From Zipacnadum sp036504235 (GTDB lineage Bacteria; Armatimonadota; Zipacnadia; Zipacnadales; Zipacnadaceae): DNA of 64,000 nucleotides. The stretch is taken from the NCBI GenBank assembly GCA_036504235.1, contig DASXVN010000003.1, positions 1 through 64,000 of the forward strand, read 5' to 3'. Under the pieces are notes generated by a model. It was not told the origin of the DNA and made no database searches. It saw only the letters and a list, made by a program, of their open reading frames with translations. The position numbers and the translations under genes were made by a program. Below are positions 1 through 8,967 of this stretch, piece after piece. Within the stretch, counting starts at the first letter, position 1, and every line of letters starts with the position of its first letter.

Positions 1-93
1 AAAAGCGGGCAGCGAGCGGCATCCGCTCTCCGCGATGGCGGACTGGATGCGTTGGCCCAGTTCACGTCGGCCTTCTAGAGTGGTCAAATCCAT
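1..93 (-). CDS. N-terminus of a possible HTH-type regulator (partial)
   Basis: An open frame reads leftward from an ATG at 93-91 and runs off the window start, giving 31 residues that begin MDLTTLEGRRELGQRIQSAI. The pattern of a short charged lead, then LGQRIQSAIAESG, then SLPAF resembles the first helices of XRE/Cro-like helix-turn-helix proteins, but the recognition helix is outside the window. No strong ribosome binding site is seen; AGAAG lies a few bases upstream. The gene is divergent from the pgs operon with about 200 bp between them, so a regulatory link is possible. That is inference, and the fragment could belong to another family. Confidence 0.42.
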   Translation of the reverse strand, partial: MDLTTLEGRRELGQRIQSAIAESGCRSLPAF

Positions 94-129
94 GGTTCTT
101 CTAGCCGCTATTGTACCTCAACACGAGCA

Positions 130-162
130 TATTGCCCAGCAAACGCCAGCCAGAGGGCAATA
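130..162. promoter_or_regulatory. 8-bp inverted repeat, candidate operator
   Basis: TATTGCCC at 130-137 and GGGCAATA at 155-162 form a perfect inverted repeat with a 17-bp spacer. It lies in the AT-richer gap between the divergent partial gene (start at 93) and pgsB (start at 297). The half-site spacing suits a dimeric DNA-binding protein on one DNA face. An AT-rich stretch at 170-200 with several TAGTA/TAATA elements could hold the pgs promoter, but I cannot place -35 and -10 boxes confidently. Confidence 0.35.
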
Positions 163-296
163 GAGTCTGCTTATAGTAGACTAATAATACTTTGTCAGTG
201 TACTATCCCCGTCAATGGCGGTAAGCTTCAAGAGTTGCTCAACGCGAGCGGGTGGTAATCCTAGCTCGCGCTTCCGGCACCCTTGGAGACTAGCCC

Positions 297-1517
297 GTGT
301 CAGACTTCAGCCTGACAAACCTATCCCCCCAGGTCGGCGCAATGATCAGCGCGGGCTGTCTGCTCTTGTTTGTGCTGTATCTGGCCTGCGGCTCGCGGCG
401 GCATGCTCTCCGCCTCCGATCCATCCCGATTCGCATTCACGTGAACGGTACGCGCGGCAAGTCAACCGTGACTCGCCTGATAGCCGCGGGCTTTCGCGAG
501 GCGGGCTATCGCACGATAGCCAAGACCACCGGCACCTCAGCCCGTCTCCTGCTGGAGGACGGTTCGGAGCTGGAACTGGAGCGCCCGGGCCCCTCGAACA
601 TAGGGGAGCAGATGGAAATCGTGGCTTTCGCCGCCCGGCGCCACGCGCAGGTCCTGGTCCTCGAGTGCATGGCGGTCAAGCCGGAGCTGCAGCGCATCAG
701 CCAGCAGCATCTGGTCCGCGGCACATGCAGCGTGGTGACCAACGTGCGGCCGGACCACCAGGAGGAGATGGGAGAGACGTTGGCGGAGATCGCCTGGAAT
801 CTCGGCTGGGTCGCGCCGGAGGGGGGCCTGCTGGTTACGGCCGAGCAGGAGGAGGGCGCGGTGGCGCAGTTGCGGGCGCGGGCGACTGGCGTAGCGGCGC
901 GGCTGCTGCAGGTGGAGGCTGCCGACGGGGTCCTGCCCCCGGATGAAACCGGCCTGCAGTTCCCGGAGAACGTGGCGGTAGCCCTCCAGGTATGCGCGCT
1001 GCATGGGGTGGAACGCAGCGTGGCGCTCGCCGGCATCCTCGCCGCGCCGCCCGATCCCGGCGCCCTGGCCGTGATCAACCTCGACCGGGGCGAGAGCAGT
1101 GTGCCCTTCGTCAATGCCTTCGCCGCCAATGATGTGGTCTCCACGGAGCAGATCATCCAGCAAGTACGCTCCACCACCCTGGCGCAACAGGTGTTCGTGG
1201 TGGCCAGCGCCCGGACGGACCGGCCCCGGCGCACAGTGGACATGGCCGCCATGATGAGCAATGGACTAGGCCTGTCGGGGGCCTTCCTGATCGGGGACGG
1301 GGCGAATCTCCTGGAGCGGATGGTCCGCCAACAGGCGCCCGACTTGCCCGTGGTCAACCTCAGCCGGGAGCCCCACGGCCGGGTCATCGAGCGAATCTGC
1401 CAAGACGTCAGCGGCGACGCCTGCGTCATCGGGGTCGGCAACATCGTGGGGGCGGCCGCTGATTTGTGGGAATACGCGGTGGGTCAGGAGGCGGAGAATT
1501 GGCAACAGTCGCCATAG
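297..1517 (+). CDS. pgsB: Poly-gamma-glutamate synthase subunit PgsB/CapB
   Basis: This 406-residue protein is an ATP-dependent amide ligase of the Mur-ligase-like PgsB/CapB family, which polymerises glutamate through its gamma-carboxyl at the cytoplasmic membrane. An N-terminal membrane segment spans about residues 14-32. The P-loop GTRGKST is at 51-57 and the Mur-ligase-like motif TNVRPDH at 148-154, both in family positions, and the length is normal. The GTG start has GGAG at 284-287. The stop overlaps pgsC by 19 nt, and pgsW, a porin and a lipoprotein follow without gaps, so this is the first gene of an operon. The polymer is inferred from the family; the exact amino acid could differ. 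Confidence 0.9.
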   Translation: MSDFSLTNLSPQVGAMISAGCLLLFVLYLACGSRRHALRLRSIPIRIHVNGTRGKSTVTRLIAAGFREAGYRTIAKTTGTSARLLLEDGSELELERPGPSNIGEQMEIVAFAARRHAQVLVLECMAVKPELQRISQQHLVRGTCSVVTNVRPDHQEEMGETLAEIAWNLGWVAPEGGLLVTAEQEEGAVAQLRARATGVAARLLQVEAADGVLPPDETGLQFPENVAVALQVCALHGVERSVALAGILAAPPDPGALAVINLDRGESSVPFVNAFAANDVVSTEQIIQQVRSTTLAQQVFVVASARTDRPRRTVDMAAMMSNGLGLSGAFLIGDGANLLERMVRQQAPDLPVVNLSREPHGRVIERICQDVSGDACVIGVGNIVGAAADLWEYAVGQEAENWQQSP

Positions 1518-1945
1518 CCCTGGGGCTGGGGTTCGGCTTCGGCTTTGAGCAGTTGACCGGCTTGGTGGCGGGCGGTTTAGTGGTGCCGGGCTATCTGGCC
1601 TTGTACGCCTGGCAGCCCTGGCGGTTGGTCGGGACGACCTTGGTAGCGCTCCTCGCCTACGGCTGTACCCGGCTGATGGAGAAGCGGGTAGTCTTGTACG
1701 GCCGGCGGCGGGCAACCCTCACCATCCTGCTCGGCTTCGTGTTCACCTGGGCCCTGGCGGTGGCCACGGCGCGGATGGTCCCGGCCCAGCCGGACGCCCT
1801 GGCGGCCGTCGGGTACCTGGTGCCGGGCTTGCTGGCGAGCACCATGGTCCGCCAGGGGCCGCTGGCGACCTTGCTGGGCGCCGGGGTAGTCGCCGTCGTG
1901 ACTCGGCTGGCGCTACTGGTAATCGCAGGGGTGGGAGGTCTATGA
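1499..1945 (+). CDS. pgsC: Poly-gamma-glutamate biosynthesis membrane protein PgsC/CapC
   Basis: This is a 148-residue hydrophobic protein with about four to five membrane segments, matching PgsC/CapC in size and in the glycine-rich start (ALGLGFGFGFEQLTGL). PgsC is the membrane partner of the PgsB ligase. I chose the TTG at 1499 because a perfect AGGAGG lies at 1486-1491, seven bases upstream; the ATG at 1466 would add eleven atypical residues and lacks such a site. The gene overlaps the pgsB end, and its stop overlaps the pgsW start as ATGA at 1942-1945, so translation is probably coupled through all three genes. Confidence 0.85.
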   Translation: MATVAIALGLGFGFGFEQLTGLVAGGLVVPGYLALYAWQPWRLVGTTLVALLAYGCTRLMEKRVVLYGRRRATLTILLGFVFTWALAVATARMVPAQPDALAAVGYLVPGLLASTMVRQGPLATLLGAGVVAVVTRLALLVIAGVGGL

Positions 1946-3099
1946 CCACGCCCTCTCCTAAGACTGCTCTCCTCCGCACTCGCCTCTTGCTTTCCTTTGG
2001 CGCTTGCCTCATCGCCCTCGTGGTGGCTGAGCGCATGATCACGTGGGTTCCCTTCTCTGATGGGCAGGACCGGCTGGCCGCCGCCGCCCTGGCGCAGAGG
2101 GCGCAAGCGGCCATCAAAGCGGAGAAGCTGCGGCGCGGACTGACCATCGACCCCCACGATGACCCGGCGGGCACCGGCCTAATCGGGCCCCGGACCGCCG
2201 CCCTGGTTACGGAGAAGGCCGATCTGTCGGCCAAACAGGCCGCCACTAACCCCAACTTCGCCGCCCCCATGGTCGGGATGCTGCACCGCCTGGGCGTCCA
2301 GAGAGGGGACCCGGTCGCCGTTTCGCTGACGGGGTCGATACCGGGCGCCAATCTGGCGGTCCTGTGCGCCCTACAGGTGGTGGGCGCCAAGACGGTCGTC
2401 ATCGCCTCCCTGGGCAGTTCGGCCTGGGGGGCGACCGACCCGGAATTCACCTGGCTGGACATGGCCTCACTACTCAAAGCGCAGGGGATCCTCGATGATG
2501 CCTACCTGGCGGCCACGCCGGGCGGGAAGGGTGACGGCGCCGGGGGCCTGCCGGTGGAGAGTCTAGATCTGATGCGAGCGGCTGCGCACCGCAATCAGGT
2601 CCATTGGCACGTCCCTAGTAGTCTGACCGGGGCCGTTGACTACCGCCGGAACGCCTTCGTGAGCGCATTTGGGGTGCTGCCCAAGGTCTTCATCAACATC
2701 GGGGGCGGCGCCGCCAGCTACGGGACTCGCCTCAACGGGGTCAGCCTGCGCACGCCGTTGCTGCAGCCTTCGCTGGCCCCCGCCCTGTCGCCCCACGGGC
2801 TGATCCACCAGATGCTTAAGGAGGGCGTGCCGGTCATCACCATCCACCCGATTCTCGAGGCGGAACGCGCCGTGGGGCTGCCTTTGAGCTACCGCACTTC
2901 CGCGCCGCTCGGGCAGCCGGCGGGACTGTACAACGCCAAGCAGCACAATCTGCCGGCGCTGGTGGGCCTGCTGATCGGCCTGGTCGCTCTGCTGATTGTG
3001 GCCCTCAATTTGAACCGAGTGATCCCGCGCGGTATCCAGGCGGCGCCGGAAGAGCCGTCCGCGACGCCCCCCGCGGGTGAGGAAAGCCCCTCCCTATGA
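1942..3099 (+). CDS. pgsW: Poly-gamma-glutamate system protein PgsW
   Basis: This 385-residue protein has a membrane segment near residues 13-32, a long periplasmic-type region and a second membrane segment near 335-356 (LVGLLIGLVALLIVALNL). This layout, and the order directly after pgsB and pgsC, fits the PgsW family found with glutamate-polymer synthases. The mechanism of PgsW is not established. The middle contains MVGMLHRLGVQRGDPVAVSL and repeated small-residue patches such as SLGSSAWGATDPE, which suggest an alpha/beta fold, but I see no catalytic signature. The start overlaps pgsC by ATGA and the end overlaps the porin gene by ATGA. Confidence 0.78.
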   Translation: MTTPSPKTALLRTRLLLSFGACLIALVVAERMITWVPFSDGQDRLAAAALAQRAQAAIKAEKLRRGLTIDPHDDPAGTGLIGPRTAALVTEKADLSAKQAATNPNFAAPMVGMLHRLGVQRGDPVAVSLTGSIPGANLAVLCALQVVGAKTVVIASLGSSAWGATDPEFTWLDMASLLKAQGILDDAYLAATPGGKGDGAGGLPVESLDLMRAAAHRNQVHWHVPSSLTGAVDYRRNAFVSAFGVLPKVFINIGGGAASYGTRLNGVSLRTPLLQPSLAPALSPHGLIHQMLKEGVPVITIHPILEAERAVGLPLSYRTSAPLGQPAGLYNAKQHNLPALVGLLIGLVALLIVALNLNRVIPRGIQAAPEEPSATPPAGEESPSL

Positions 3100-4139
3100 C
3101 ACGCCAGACGAGGGGACTGCTCCTGATCTGGGTGGCCGCTGTGGTGTGGGGCTGCGGTCCGGCGGAGGCGGCGTCCGGCGACCAGTGGAAGACCAAGCTG
3201 GGCGTGTCGCTGGGCTATGACGACAACGTCTTCCAGTACTCCGAGGCAGATATCGCGCTGTTCCGGGCCGACACCTCCCCCGATCGGTTCGGTTTCCCCT
3301 CCGTGGGGGACTTCTTCTCGACTTGGGAGGCGGACGCCGGCAAGACGATTAGCCGGCGCGGCAAGTCTTCAACCGATCTGGACCTGGATCTGCGGGCCAC
3401 CGTGTACCGTAGGGACACCGAGGCTAACAACTGGAGAATTAGGGTGGGACTCGAGCACCATTTTGACGCTTCGCGCTGGCTGCGTTGGCGGGTGTACTAC
3501 ACGCCCCGGACGTTCCTGCGCCGCCTCTACGACCGGGGGACTGGGTCCCACCTGCCGGCTACCTACGCGACGAAGGGGATGGAATTGGCCTGGGGCCAGC
3601 GTCTTTCTCCCCTCTGGTCCGGCCAGGTCGGCGTCGGCTGGGAACAGCGGGACTATAACCAGGCCTTCCCCGAGCGGGACAGCCAGGCGGTTAGTCCCTT
3701 CGTCCGCACCACCTACGCGATCAGCGACCGATGGAGTAGCCGCTTCGACCTGTACCGGGAGTGGTCGGAAGCTCAGGGGCACGACTGGGCGCCAAGCAGG
3801 CACGCGGATGTCACTTACGTGGAGACGGGCGGGGCGCTCGGTATCCGCTATGACGCCGACCAGCGCTCGTCCTATGAGGCACAGTGGCGGCCCAACTGGC
3901 GCCGCTATACCACCGCGCTCAGCCCGGATCTCGATCCCTGGCACTCCGGCCGCAGCGACCGCGAGAGCATCTTGCGGCTCAGCTACCAACGCCAGCTGGA
4001 TCGCCGGCATCGGGTCGAGTTCAGTTGGACCCGCGATGACAATACGGCTCGGGTCTCCTCCCTGGCTCCGTCCACCACCGGAGAGGGCCTGGGCTACCGC
4101 GAGAACATCGTGCAAGTGGGCTATGTTGTTGGGTTCTAG
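3096..4139 (+). CDS. Outer-membrane beta-barrel protein (BBP2-like porin) of the pgs operon
   Basis: This 347-residue protein has a cleavable signal peptide (hydrophobic residues 8-20, then AEAASG). The remainder shows the alternating polar and aromatic residues of a transmembrane beta-barrel and ends in ...VGYVVGF, the terminal aromatic signal recognised by the Bam machinery. The early motif LGVSLGYDDNVFQ is typical of the putative beta-barrel porin 2 group often found in polysaccharide clusters. It is coupled to pgsW by an ATGA overlap. By position it may be the outer-membrane exit or anchoring barrel for the polymer; that role is inference. Confidence 0.75.
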   Translation: MTRQTRGLLLIWVAAVVWGCGPAEAASGDQWKTKLGVSLGYDDNVFQYSEADIALFRADTSPDRFGFPSVGDFFSTWEADAGKTISRRGKSSTDLDLDLRATVYRRDTEANNWRIRVGLEHHFDASRWLRWRVYYTPRTFLRRLYDRGTGSHLPATYATKGMELAWGQRLSPLWSGQVGVGWEQRDYNQAFPERDSQAVSPFVRTTYAISDRWSSRFDLYREWSEAQGHDWAPSRHADVTYVETGGALGIRYDADQRSSYEAQWRPNWRRYTTALSPDLDPWHSGRSDRESILRLSYQRQLDRRHRVEFSWTRDDNTARVSSLAPSTTGEGLGYRENIVQVGYVVGF

Positions 4140-4199
4140 CCTTTGCTCAAGGCATTACGGGGCGGCCCGCGATGCACCATACCAAAAGGAGATGAAAGA

Positions 4200-5000
4200 A
4201 TGTCACGAAGCATTAGTCTGGTCTTAGGTTTGCTCGTGCTAGTCGCGGTTGTGGGTTGTGGAGGAGCCGGAACTCCGGCCAGTACCCCCGGCACTGCGGG
4301 GACGCTTCAGGTAGTGCCGCTGGCGACGGCAACCTTCCACACTACTGACCTGGCCGCCCCCGATACCTCACCCTACGGATATGTCGGGTACTACGGGTCG
4401 AAGATTCTGCGCCTGGGGTACACACCGTGGCCCGGGAATACGGCGCCGGCGCGCACCCTCATTGGGCCCGCCGGCACGGATACCGGCGGCAAGAACCCGC
4501 CGTTCGGGCTCTCGAGGCCGGTGGCGGTCGTCGGGTACAGCTCGAAAGGCCTGAACACAGCGATTACCGCGGACATCACCGCGACGCCGGCCACTGCCAT
4601 CCTGGATAAGGTACTGCATACGGGCGCCGATGTGCTGGTCGTGCAACTGACGGCGGCTGGGGTCTCCGCGGTTCTCCAGGACAGCGGCCCCGGGATAGCA
4701 CCAACCAAGGTGGCGCTGAGCCAGGTTGGCGGCGCCTACCCCGGCGCCGTGCTGATCGTCATATCGGTCGCCACCGGTCGGATCAGTGGTCTGATCCCAG
4801 TCACCGACACCCTGCTGGCCTCGGTCGGCGCTGACCAGGTCTGGGCGGAGACCGTGGGCGGCCAGGTCCTTCTGCACGCACGCGCCACCGCCGTGCTCGT
4901 GCCCCAGCCGGGAGGGGGCGTCCGCAACCTGGCCCCCCTGGGCGGAGTGAACACGATCACCCTTGATGCCGGCACTGCCCAGCCGTTAGCCGCGCGGTAA
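4200..5000 (+). CDS. Secreted lipoprotein of the pgs operon, function unknown
   Basis: The ATG at 4200 has AGGAGA at 4187-4192 and gives 266 residues starting with a hydrophobic stretch and a lipobox-like VVGC (Cys at about residue 20), then a Gly/Thr/Ser/Pro-rich linker. An upstream ATG at 4143 in the same frame has no such ribosome binding site and would bury the signal. The mature part is rich in Ala, Val, Gly and Thr and looks beta-rich, but I recognise no family. It is the last gene before the hairpin at 5060-5098 and follows the porin by 60 bp. It may be an accessory factor that anchors or modifies the polymer; that is a guess from position. Confidence 0.7.
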   Translation: MSRSISLVLGLLVLVAVVGCGGAGTPASTPGTAGTLQVVPLATATFHTTDLAAPDTSPYGYVGYYGSKILRLGYTPWPGNTAPARTLIGPAGTDTGGKNPPFGLSRPVAVVGYSSKGLNTAITADITATPATAILDKVLHTGADVLVVQLTAAGVSAVLQDSGPGIAPTKVALSQVGGAYPGAVLIVISVATGRISGLIPVTDTLLASVGADQVWAETVGGQVLLHARATAVLVPQPGGGVRNLAPLGGVNTITLDAGTAQPLAAR

Positions 5001-5059
5001 CCGCCGAGACGGGCGAATGGCTTCTGAGGAAATTCGGAAAGCTGTAGCGTATGCCCCGC

Positions 5060-5098
5060 CCAAAGGGCCCTTCTGCCACCCGCAGAAGGGCCCTTTGG
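5060..5098. terminator. Perfect 17-bp hairpin between convergent genes
   Basis: Arms at 5060-5076 and 5082-5098 are perfectly complementary around a 5-base loop and contain the palindromic GGGCCC. No T-run follows on either strand. It sits between the convergent pgs operon and giant gene A, so it probably serves as a bidirectional transcription barrier or 3'-end stabiliser. Confidence 0.75.
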
Positions 5099-5160
5099 CA
5101 TTCTACATGCAGACGGCGCGCCGCTACCGAGTCAGCGGCGAAGATGGTCCGCGCCGGCGG

Positions 5161-8100
5161 CTAGGGCTTGACTCCGGCCGCGGGGAGCACGTCCACGAAC
5201 TCCCCGGCTTGGAGGGCGAGGGTCTTGGTCTTGAAGGGAAACCCCGGCAGATCCATGTTGTTGGTCAGGGTCACGGTGAGGTCCTGATCCGTCGGATTGT
5301 TGACTTGCAGGGCATACAGCCCCTGGCCGGACAGCAGCTTCCCGTCCTTCTGGATCGGATACTTCCCGTCGGCAAGCACGGTCAACACGATCACGACGTC
5401 CGGGTTGTCGGCGGTCACGGGATGGCCGAGGGCCGCCTGCGTCTCCTGATAGAACGGATCGAGGCGGGCATAGCCGATGCCCTCATACACCCCGAGAGGC
5501 CGCGCTTGCCCCTTGGCCTTGTCGTAGAAATATGCGCTCCACTTGTCGTTCAGCCCGAACACGCGCACGGGCAGGGCCAACTGCAGCTCGTTCGAGGATT
5601 TGGGCAGATCAAACGCGACCGCTCCGTCTTTCGCCGTCAGGTCGCAGAAGCCGACGCTTACCGGTCGCTGCTCGCCCCTCGACAGCGCGAGTTGGTAGCC
5701 CGGGGTCCCGTTCAGCCCCAGATACTCCGCAACCCGGTCATACCGGGTCGCGCTGACCGGCTGATAGGGCACCTGCCCGATCAGGCCCAAGGTGGCGATG
5801 GTCAAGGAGTCCCCTGCCTTGACCTGCCGGCCCTTGACGTCCGCATAGATCACGATGCCGCCGTTCTCGGCTTTGACAATGAACGGCACGTCGCAGACGT
5901 TGTAGCCGACTCGGGTGGCGGCCCCGCCCTTGCTGCCGAACGCGGCGAAATATCCCCCGCGCTCGATGCGGAACGGTTTGGCCGGGTCGTTCAGCAGCGG
6001 CGTCAGACGCCGGCTGTACAAATCCGTATCGTTCAGCGTAAAGACCACCGGCAACTCGCGCGGGCTCCGGCACAAGGCCACCGTCATGTCATTGCCCTTG
6101 ATATTCCAGTACGAGCCGTAGGTGAAGCTGCCGACGGGAAGCTGTTCCAGTACCTGATCGGCTTTGAAACGGTACTCCTCGACGTTCAACCCCGGGACAA
6201 TGTCTCCCGGGTTCGAGATACCGGCCACCGACGGATTGTAGGGATTGGCCCGGGCGTAGTGGTCGCGGAAGTTGACATAGCGTTGGTTCAGGTCGTACAG
6301 CGAGGTGTCCACCAACGGCCCATAGGTTCCCCACACCCCGACAATCGGCTCGCTGTCGGGATAATACGCGCAGCAGTTGTTCAGATACACGCCGCCGTCC
6401 TCGGAAACCATCCCCTGCAGCGGTCGGTTGGCCAGCCGGGAGTTCTGAAAGGTGCCGGCCGACGAGACGAACTTAGTGCTTTCCGGGTCTCCGGACGCGC
6501 CGGGACTCGCGAACAGGTTGAAACTGTCTTGTCCCTTGGAAACGAAATCGATACCGGACTCCCCATAGGCCCCGAAGAAGTACAGGGGGCCGTGCTTCAA
6601 CGCGCCGTTGATGCGATCCCCGCACCAGTAGTGCATATTCAGGTGGTTGCGGTCGAACTGCTCGGCGCTGACGGCTTTGCGGCCCTGGGTATCCGTCACC
6701 TCTAGAATCAGGTTCTTCTGCTGGTTGTGGTTGAGCTCGAAGACTCGCTCGTAGTCCTGCGCTCCCCCGGGAAGAATCCGCAGATACGTCTTCAGGCCGT
6801 CCCAGACTTTGATCTCGGCGAGACCGACGTCACTGCGGACCTTGAGCCGGACCTGCCAGCGGTAGTTAGGCGTGACGAAACTCTCCGCATGCACGACGCA
6901 GTCCCGGTTCCGGCAGCTCCAGTCCAGGATCTCCGGCCCGTTGGAGACGAAGACGTAGGGCTCGGAAAGATAGTCATAGCGGATCCCGCCATACTCGCTG
7001 TCGATGTCCGCCAGTTTCGTAGCACGCACGTAGGTCAGCATCTCGCCGCGGGCAACCGCTCGGCTCAGCCCCTCCGGGGAGCTGATCAGACTGATAGAAT
7101 ACGGTTTGATGTTGCAGCCCGCGTTGTTAACCTCGAGGAAGTCACGGAAGTTTTCCTTCATCCCATCCACGGGCTGGTTGTCCGCATAGTGGAAGAGGCC
7201 GACGGCGCTATACACCTTCAGATTCCACATGCGGGTTATCGGAGATGAGGGCAGATCGAAATAGCCGATCTCGTTGACGCCGGTGAGCCGACCGCCAAAG
7301 GCGAAATCCAGGAACGGCAGGCCGCCCCGGCCGGCTTGCGAGGCCGCATTGATCAGCTTGCCATCGTCCGTCAGGAGACCTTTATTGGACGGCCAGGGGA
7401 CCCCGCCCCCGTTCCGCCCGAACAGGAACAAATGATGCCCACGATTGTCCCGGAGGTGATAGCCCGGAAGGAGCAACACCTTATCGTCCGACTGTGCGGC
7501 GCAGTCCTTCACGAGCTGTTCCAGTTTCGCCGGAGTCATGTTCACGAAGTCCTCGAGAAAGACCACGTAACGCAACCCCGCCGCCAGCGCCGCTCGCTTG
7601 TAATCGGCCACCGTGCCGGCGCCGCCGGACAGAGCCGTCTGGGCCCCGATCACACCTTTGAAGACCTGGAAATCCGGGCTCTTGCTCTCCGTCGTCATGG
7701 TGGTCAGATCGTTGTGATTGGGGAACTGGGCGTTTTCCCAATCCACCGCATCGGTAGGCGGGGCGAGCGGCTCATCCAGTTTCGCGGCGTCCTGCTGATA
7801 CCCGCCCACCGCGCCGTTGCGCAGGCTGGGCTCGGCCATCCAGCGCAGGCTGTTGACCAGCAGCTTCAGAAAGTCGCTGGGGCGGGTGTCAAAGCCCCGC
7901 TCCAGATTGTAGCCGCCTCTGAGGGCCTCCATATCGCCCCCCTTGTTGTGGTGCATGCCGGCGGTGAAATGAAATTCGGCATTCATGGCGAAGAAGGTCA
8001 TGCGCCCCGCGCCATAGTCGCGGACGGCGAACAGCGCCGGAGCCGACTTGATCTCCTCGCGAGAGTTCATCGGCGTTCCGGTCTGGGTGGGGAACTCTTC

Positions 8101-8865
8101 GGCTACGTTCGCCTGGGTGGAAGCGGTGTCGCTGCCCCGGACCAGCACTGTCCAGTTGGCATCGGGACGCAGCGGGTAGCACGACACCCCCCGGGTCTGG
8201 ATTCTCGTCTGGCCGTTCGCCAGGTAGTTCCCGTAGATGGGATACCAGATCCGCTTGACGCCTTGCGTCACCGGGTGCGCCAGGATGTTCTCCGTATAGT
8301 GGTAGCGGATGCTGAAGTACCCTCCGACCGCGACCTTGGCGGCATCGGCCTCCGCCAGCGTCTGCCCTCTCAGGAACCAGGCGCCGAACGGCTGGCCGTA
8401 GCCTTCCGCCCACCCTCGCCACCGGTCGACCTCGTCCCACATCATCAGATCGGGGGCCAGCATCACGCCACCGCCGGCCTGGAGAAACCGTTGCACGACT
8501 TTGCTGTTCCCGGTGCTCAGCTTGGTGTCCGCAGCCGGACCGGGCTGGACCAGGGATATGACCAGGCAGTTGTAGTTCTTCACCATCTCCCAGGTCAGCG
8601 GGACGGCTTGCTGGCCGACCCGGCCGGCGTAGTCCACGTTGAAGCCCTGCCGGTTCAGATAGCGCAGCAGCGCGAAATCAACCGCGTTGGGTCCCTGCGC
8701 GTAGACCAACACCGAGGGCCGTGGCGCTGCGGCGGGCTCGGGCGCGGCCGCGTGCGCCAGTCCGGCGCTCAGAGCAATAAGGGCAAGACATCCGAGCGAC
8801 AGGGTTCGATTCGCTCCTCGTCGTTGTGACCTGCCGCCGAACCGGCCAGTGAGACTGAGTTGCAT
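5161..8865 (-). CDS. Giant secreted protein A: amidotransferase-like + degenerate PHP-like + beta-domains
   Basis: This 1234-residue protein has a signal peptide ending around residue 40 (SAGLAHAAAPEP). Residues about 50-345 form a class-I-glutamine-amidotransferase/ThuA-like Rossmann domain (RPSVLVYAQG...QAGGGVMLAPDLMMW...GAGRMTFFAMN) with no GxCxG nucleophile elbow. Residues about 403 onward look like a PHP fold: VIGAQTALSGGAGT aligns to the usual DLHxHSxxSDG, with the second His replaced by Gln409; the later DH pair reads FLEDFV; and PGYH aligns to PGxE. A long beta-rich part ends with a domain carrying NNPTDQD. It is homologous to the genes at 9570, 30609 and 48140. AAGGAG lies seven bases before the ATG. 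No enzyme activity can be assigned. Confidence 0.8.
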   Translation of the reverse strand: MQLSLTGRFGGRSQRRGANRTLSLGCLALIALSAGLAHAAAPEPAAAPRPSVLVYAQGPNAVDFALLRYLNRQGFNVDYAGRVGQQAVPLTWEMVKNYNCLVISLVQPGPAADTKLSTGNSKVVQRFLQAGGGVMLAPDLMMWDEVDRWRGWAEGYGQPFGAWFLRGQTLAEADAAKVAVGGYFSIRYHYTENILAHPVTQGVKRIWYPIYGNYLANGQTRIQTRGVSCYPLRPDANWTVLVRGSDTASTQANVAEEFPTQTGTPMNSREEIKSAPALFAVRDYGAGRMTFFAMNAEFHFTAGMHHNKGGDMEALRGGYNLERGFDTRPSDFLKLLVNSLRWMAEPSLRNGAVGGYQQDAAKLDEPLAPPTDAVDWENAQFPNHNDLTTMTTESKSPDFQVFKGVIGAQTALSGGAGTVADYKRAALAAGLRYVVFLEDFVNMTPAKLEQLVKDCAAQSDDKVLLLPGYHLRDNRGHHLFLFGRNGGGVPWPSNKGLLTDDGKLINAASQAGRGGLPFLDFAFGGRLTGVNEIGYFDLPSSPITRMWNLKVYSAVGLFHYADNQPVDGMKENFRDFLEVNNAGCNIKPYSISLISSPEGLSRAVARGEMLTYVRATKLADIDSEYGGIRYDYLSEPYVFVSNGPEILDWSCRNRDCVVHAESFVTPNYRWQVRLKVRSDVGLAEIKVWDGLKTYLRILPGGAQDYERVFELNHNQQKNLILEVTDTQGRKAVSAEQFDRNHLNMHYWCGDRINGALKHGPLYFFGAYGESGIDFVSKGQDSFNLFASPGASGDPESTKFVSSAGTFQNSRLANRPLQGMVSEDGGVYLNNCCAYYPDSEPIVGVWGTYGPLVDTSLYDLNQRYVNFRDHYARANPYNPSVAGISNPGDIVPGLNVEEYRFKADQVLEQLPVGSFTYGSYWNIKGNDMTVALCRSPRELPVVFTLNDTDLYSRRLTPLLNDPAKPFRIERGGYFAAFGSKGGAATRVGYNVCDVPFIVKAENGGIVIYADVKGRQVKAGDSLTIATLGLIGQVPYQPVSATRYDRVAEYLGLNGTPGYQLALSRGEQRPVSVGFCDLTAKDGAVAFDLPKSSNELQLALPVRVFGLNDKWSAYFYDKAKGQARPLGVYEGIGYARLDPFYQETQAALGHPVTADNPDVVIVLTVLADGKYPIQKDGKLLSGQGLYALQVNNPTDQDLTVTLTNNMDLPGFPFKTKTLALQAGEFVDVLPAAGVKP

Positions 8866-8935
8866 GGTATGGCTCCTTCCGAGCTAGTGGTATTGCCTGT
8901 GACCCTGCCCCAAAACCGAGTCCAACCGCCGCGTT

Positions 8936-8941
8936 AGTATA
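8936..8941 (-). promoter_or_regulatory. Candidate -10 box for giant gene A
   Basis: TATACT on the minus strand lies about 70 bases upstream of the ATG at 8865. The expected -35 region is a poor match, so the call rests on the -10 box alone. Confidence 0.22.
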
Positions 8942-8967
8942 CAGGCAGCTGAGGCTTAATTGAAGGG

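Noticed and set aside
215..946. Rightward frame overlapping the pgsB start
   Set aside because: Its second half is low-complexity Gly/Ala/Arg; pgsB in the other frame has the P-loop and family motifs.
5017..6705. Long rightward open frame opposite giant gene A
   Set aside because: It runs through the terminator hairpin and is rich in Arg, Gly, Val and His as expected for the antisense of a GC-rich gene; the leftward frame has a signal peptide, ribosome site and paralogues.
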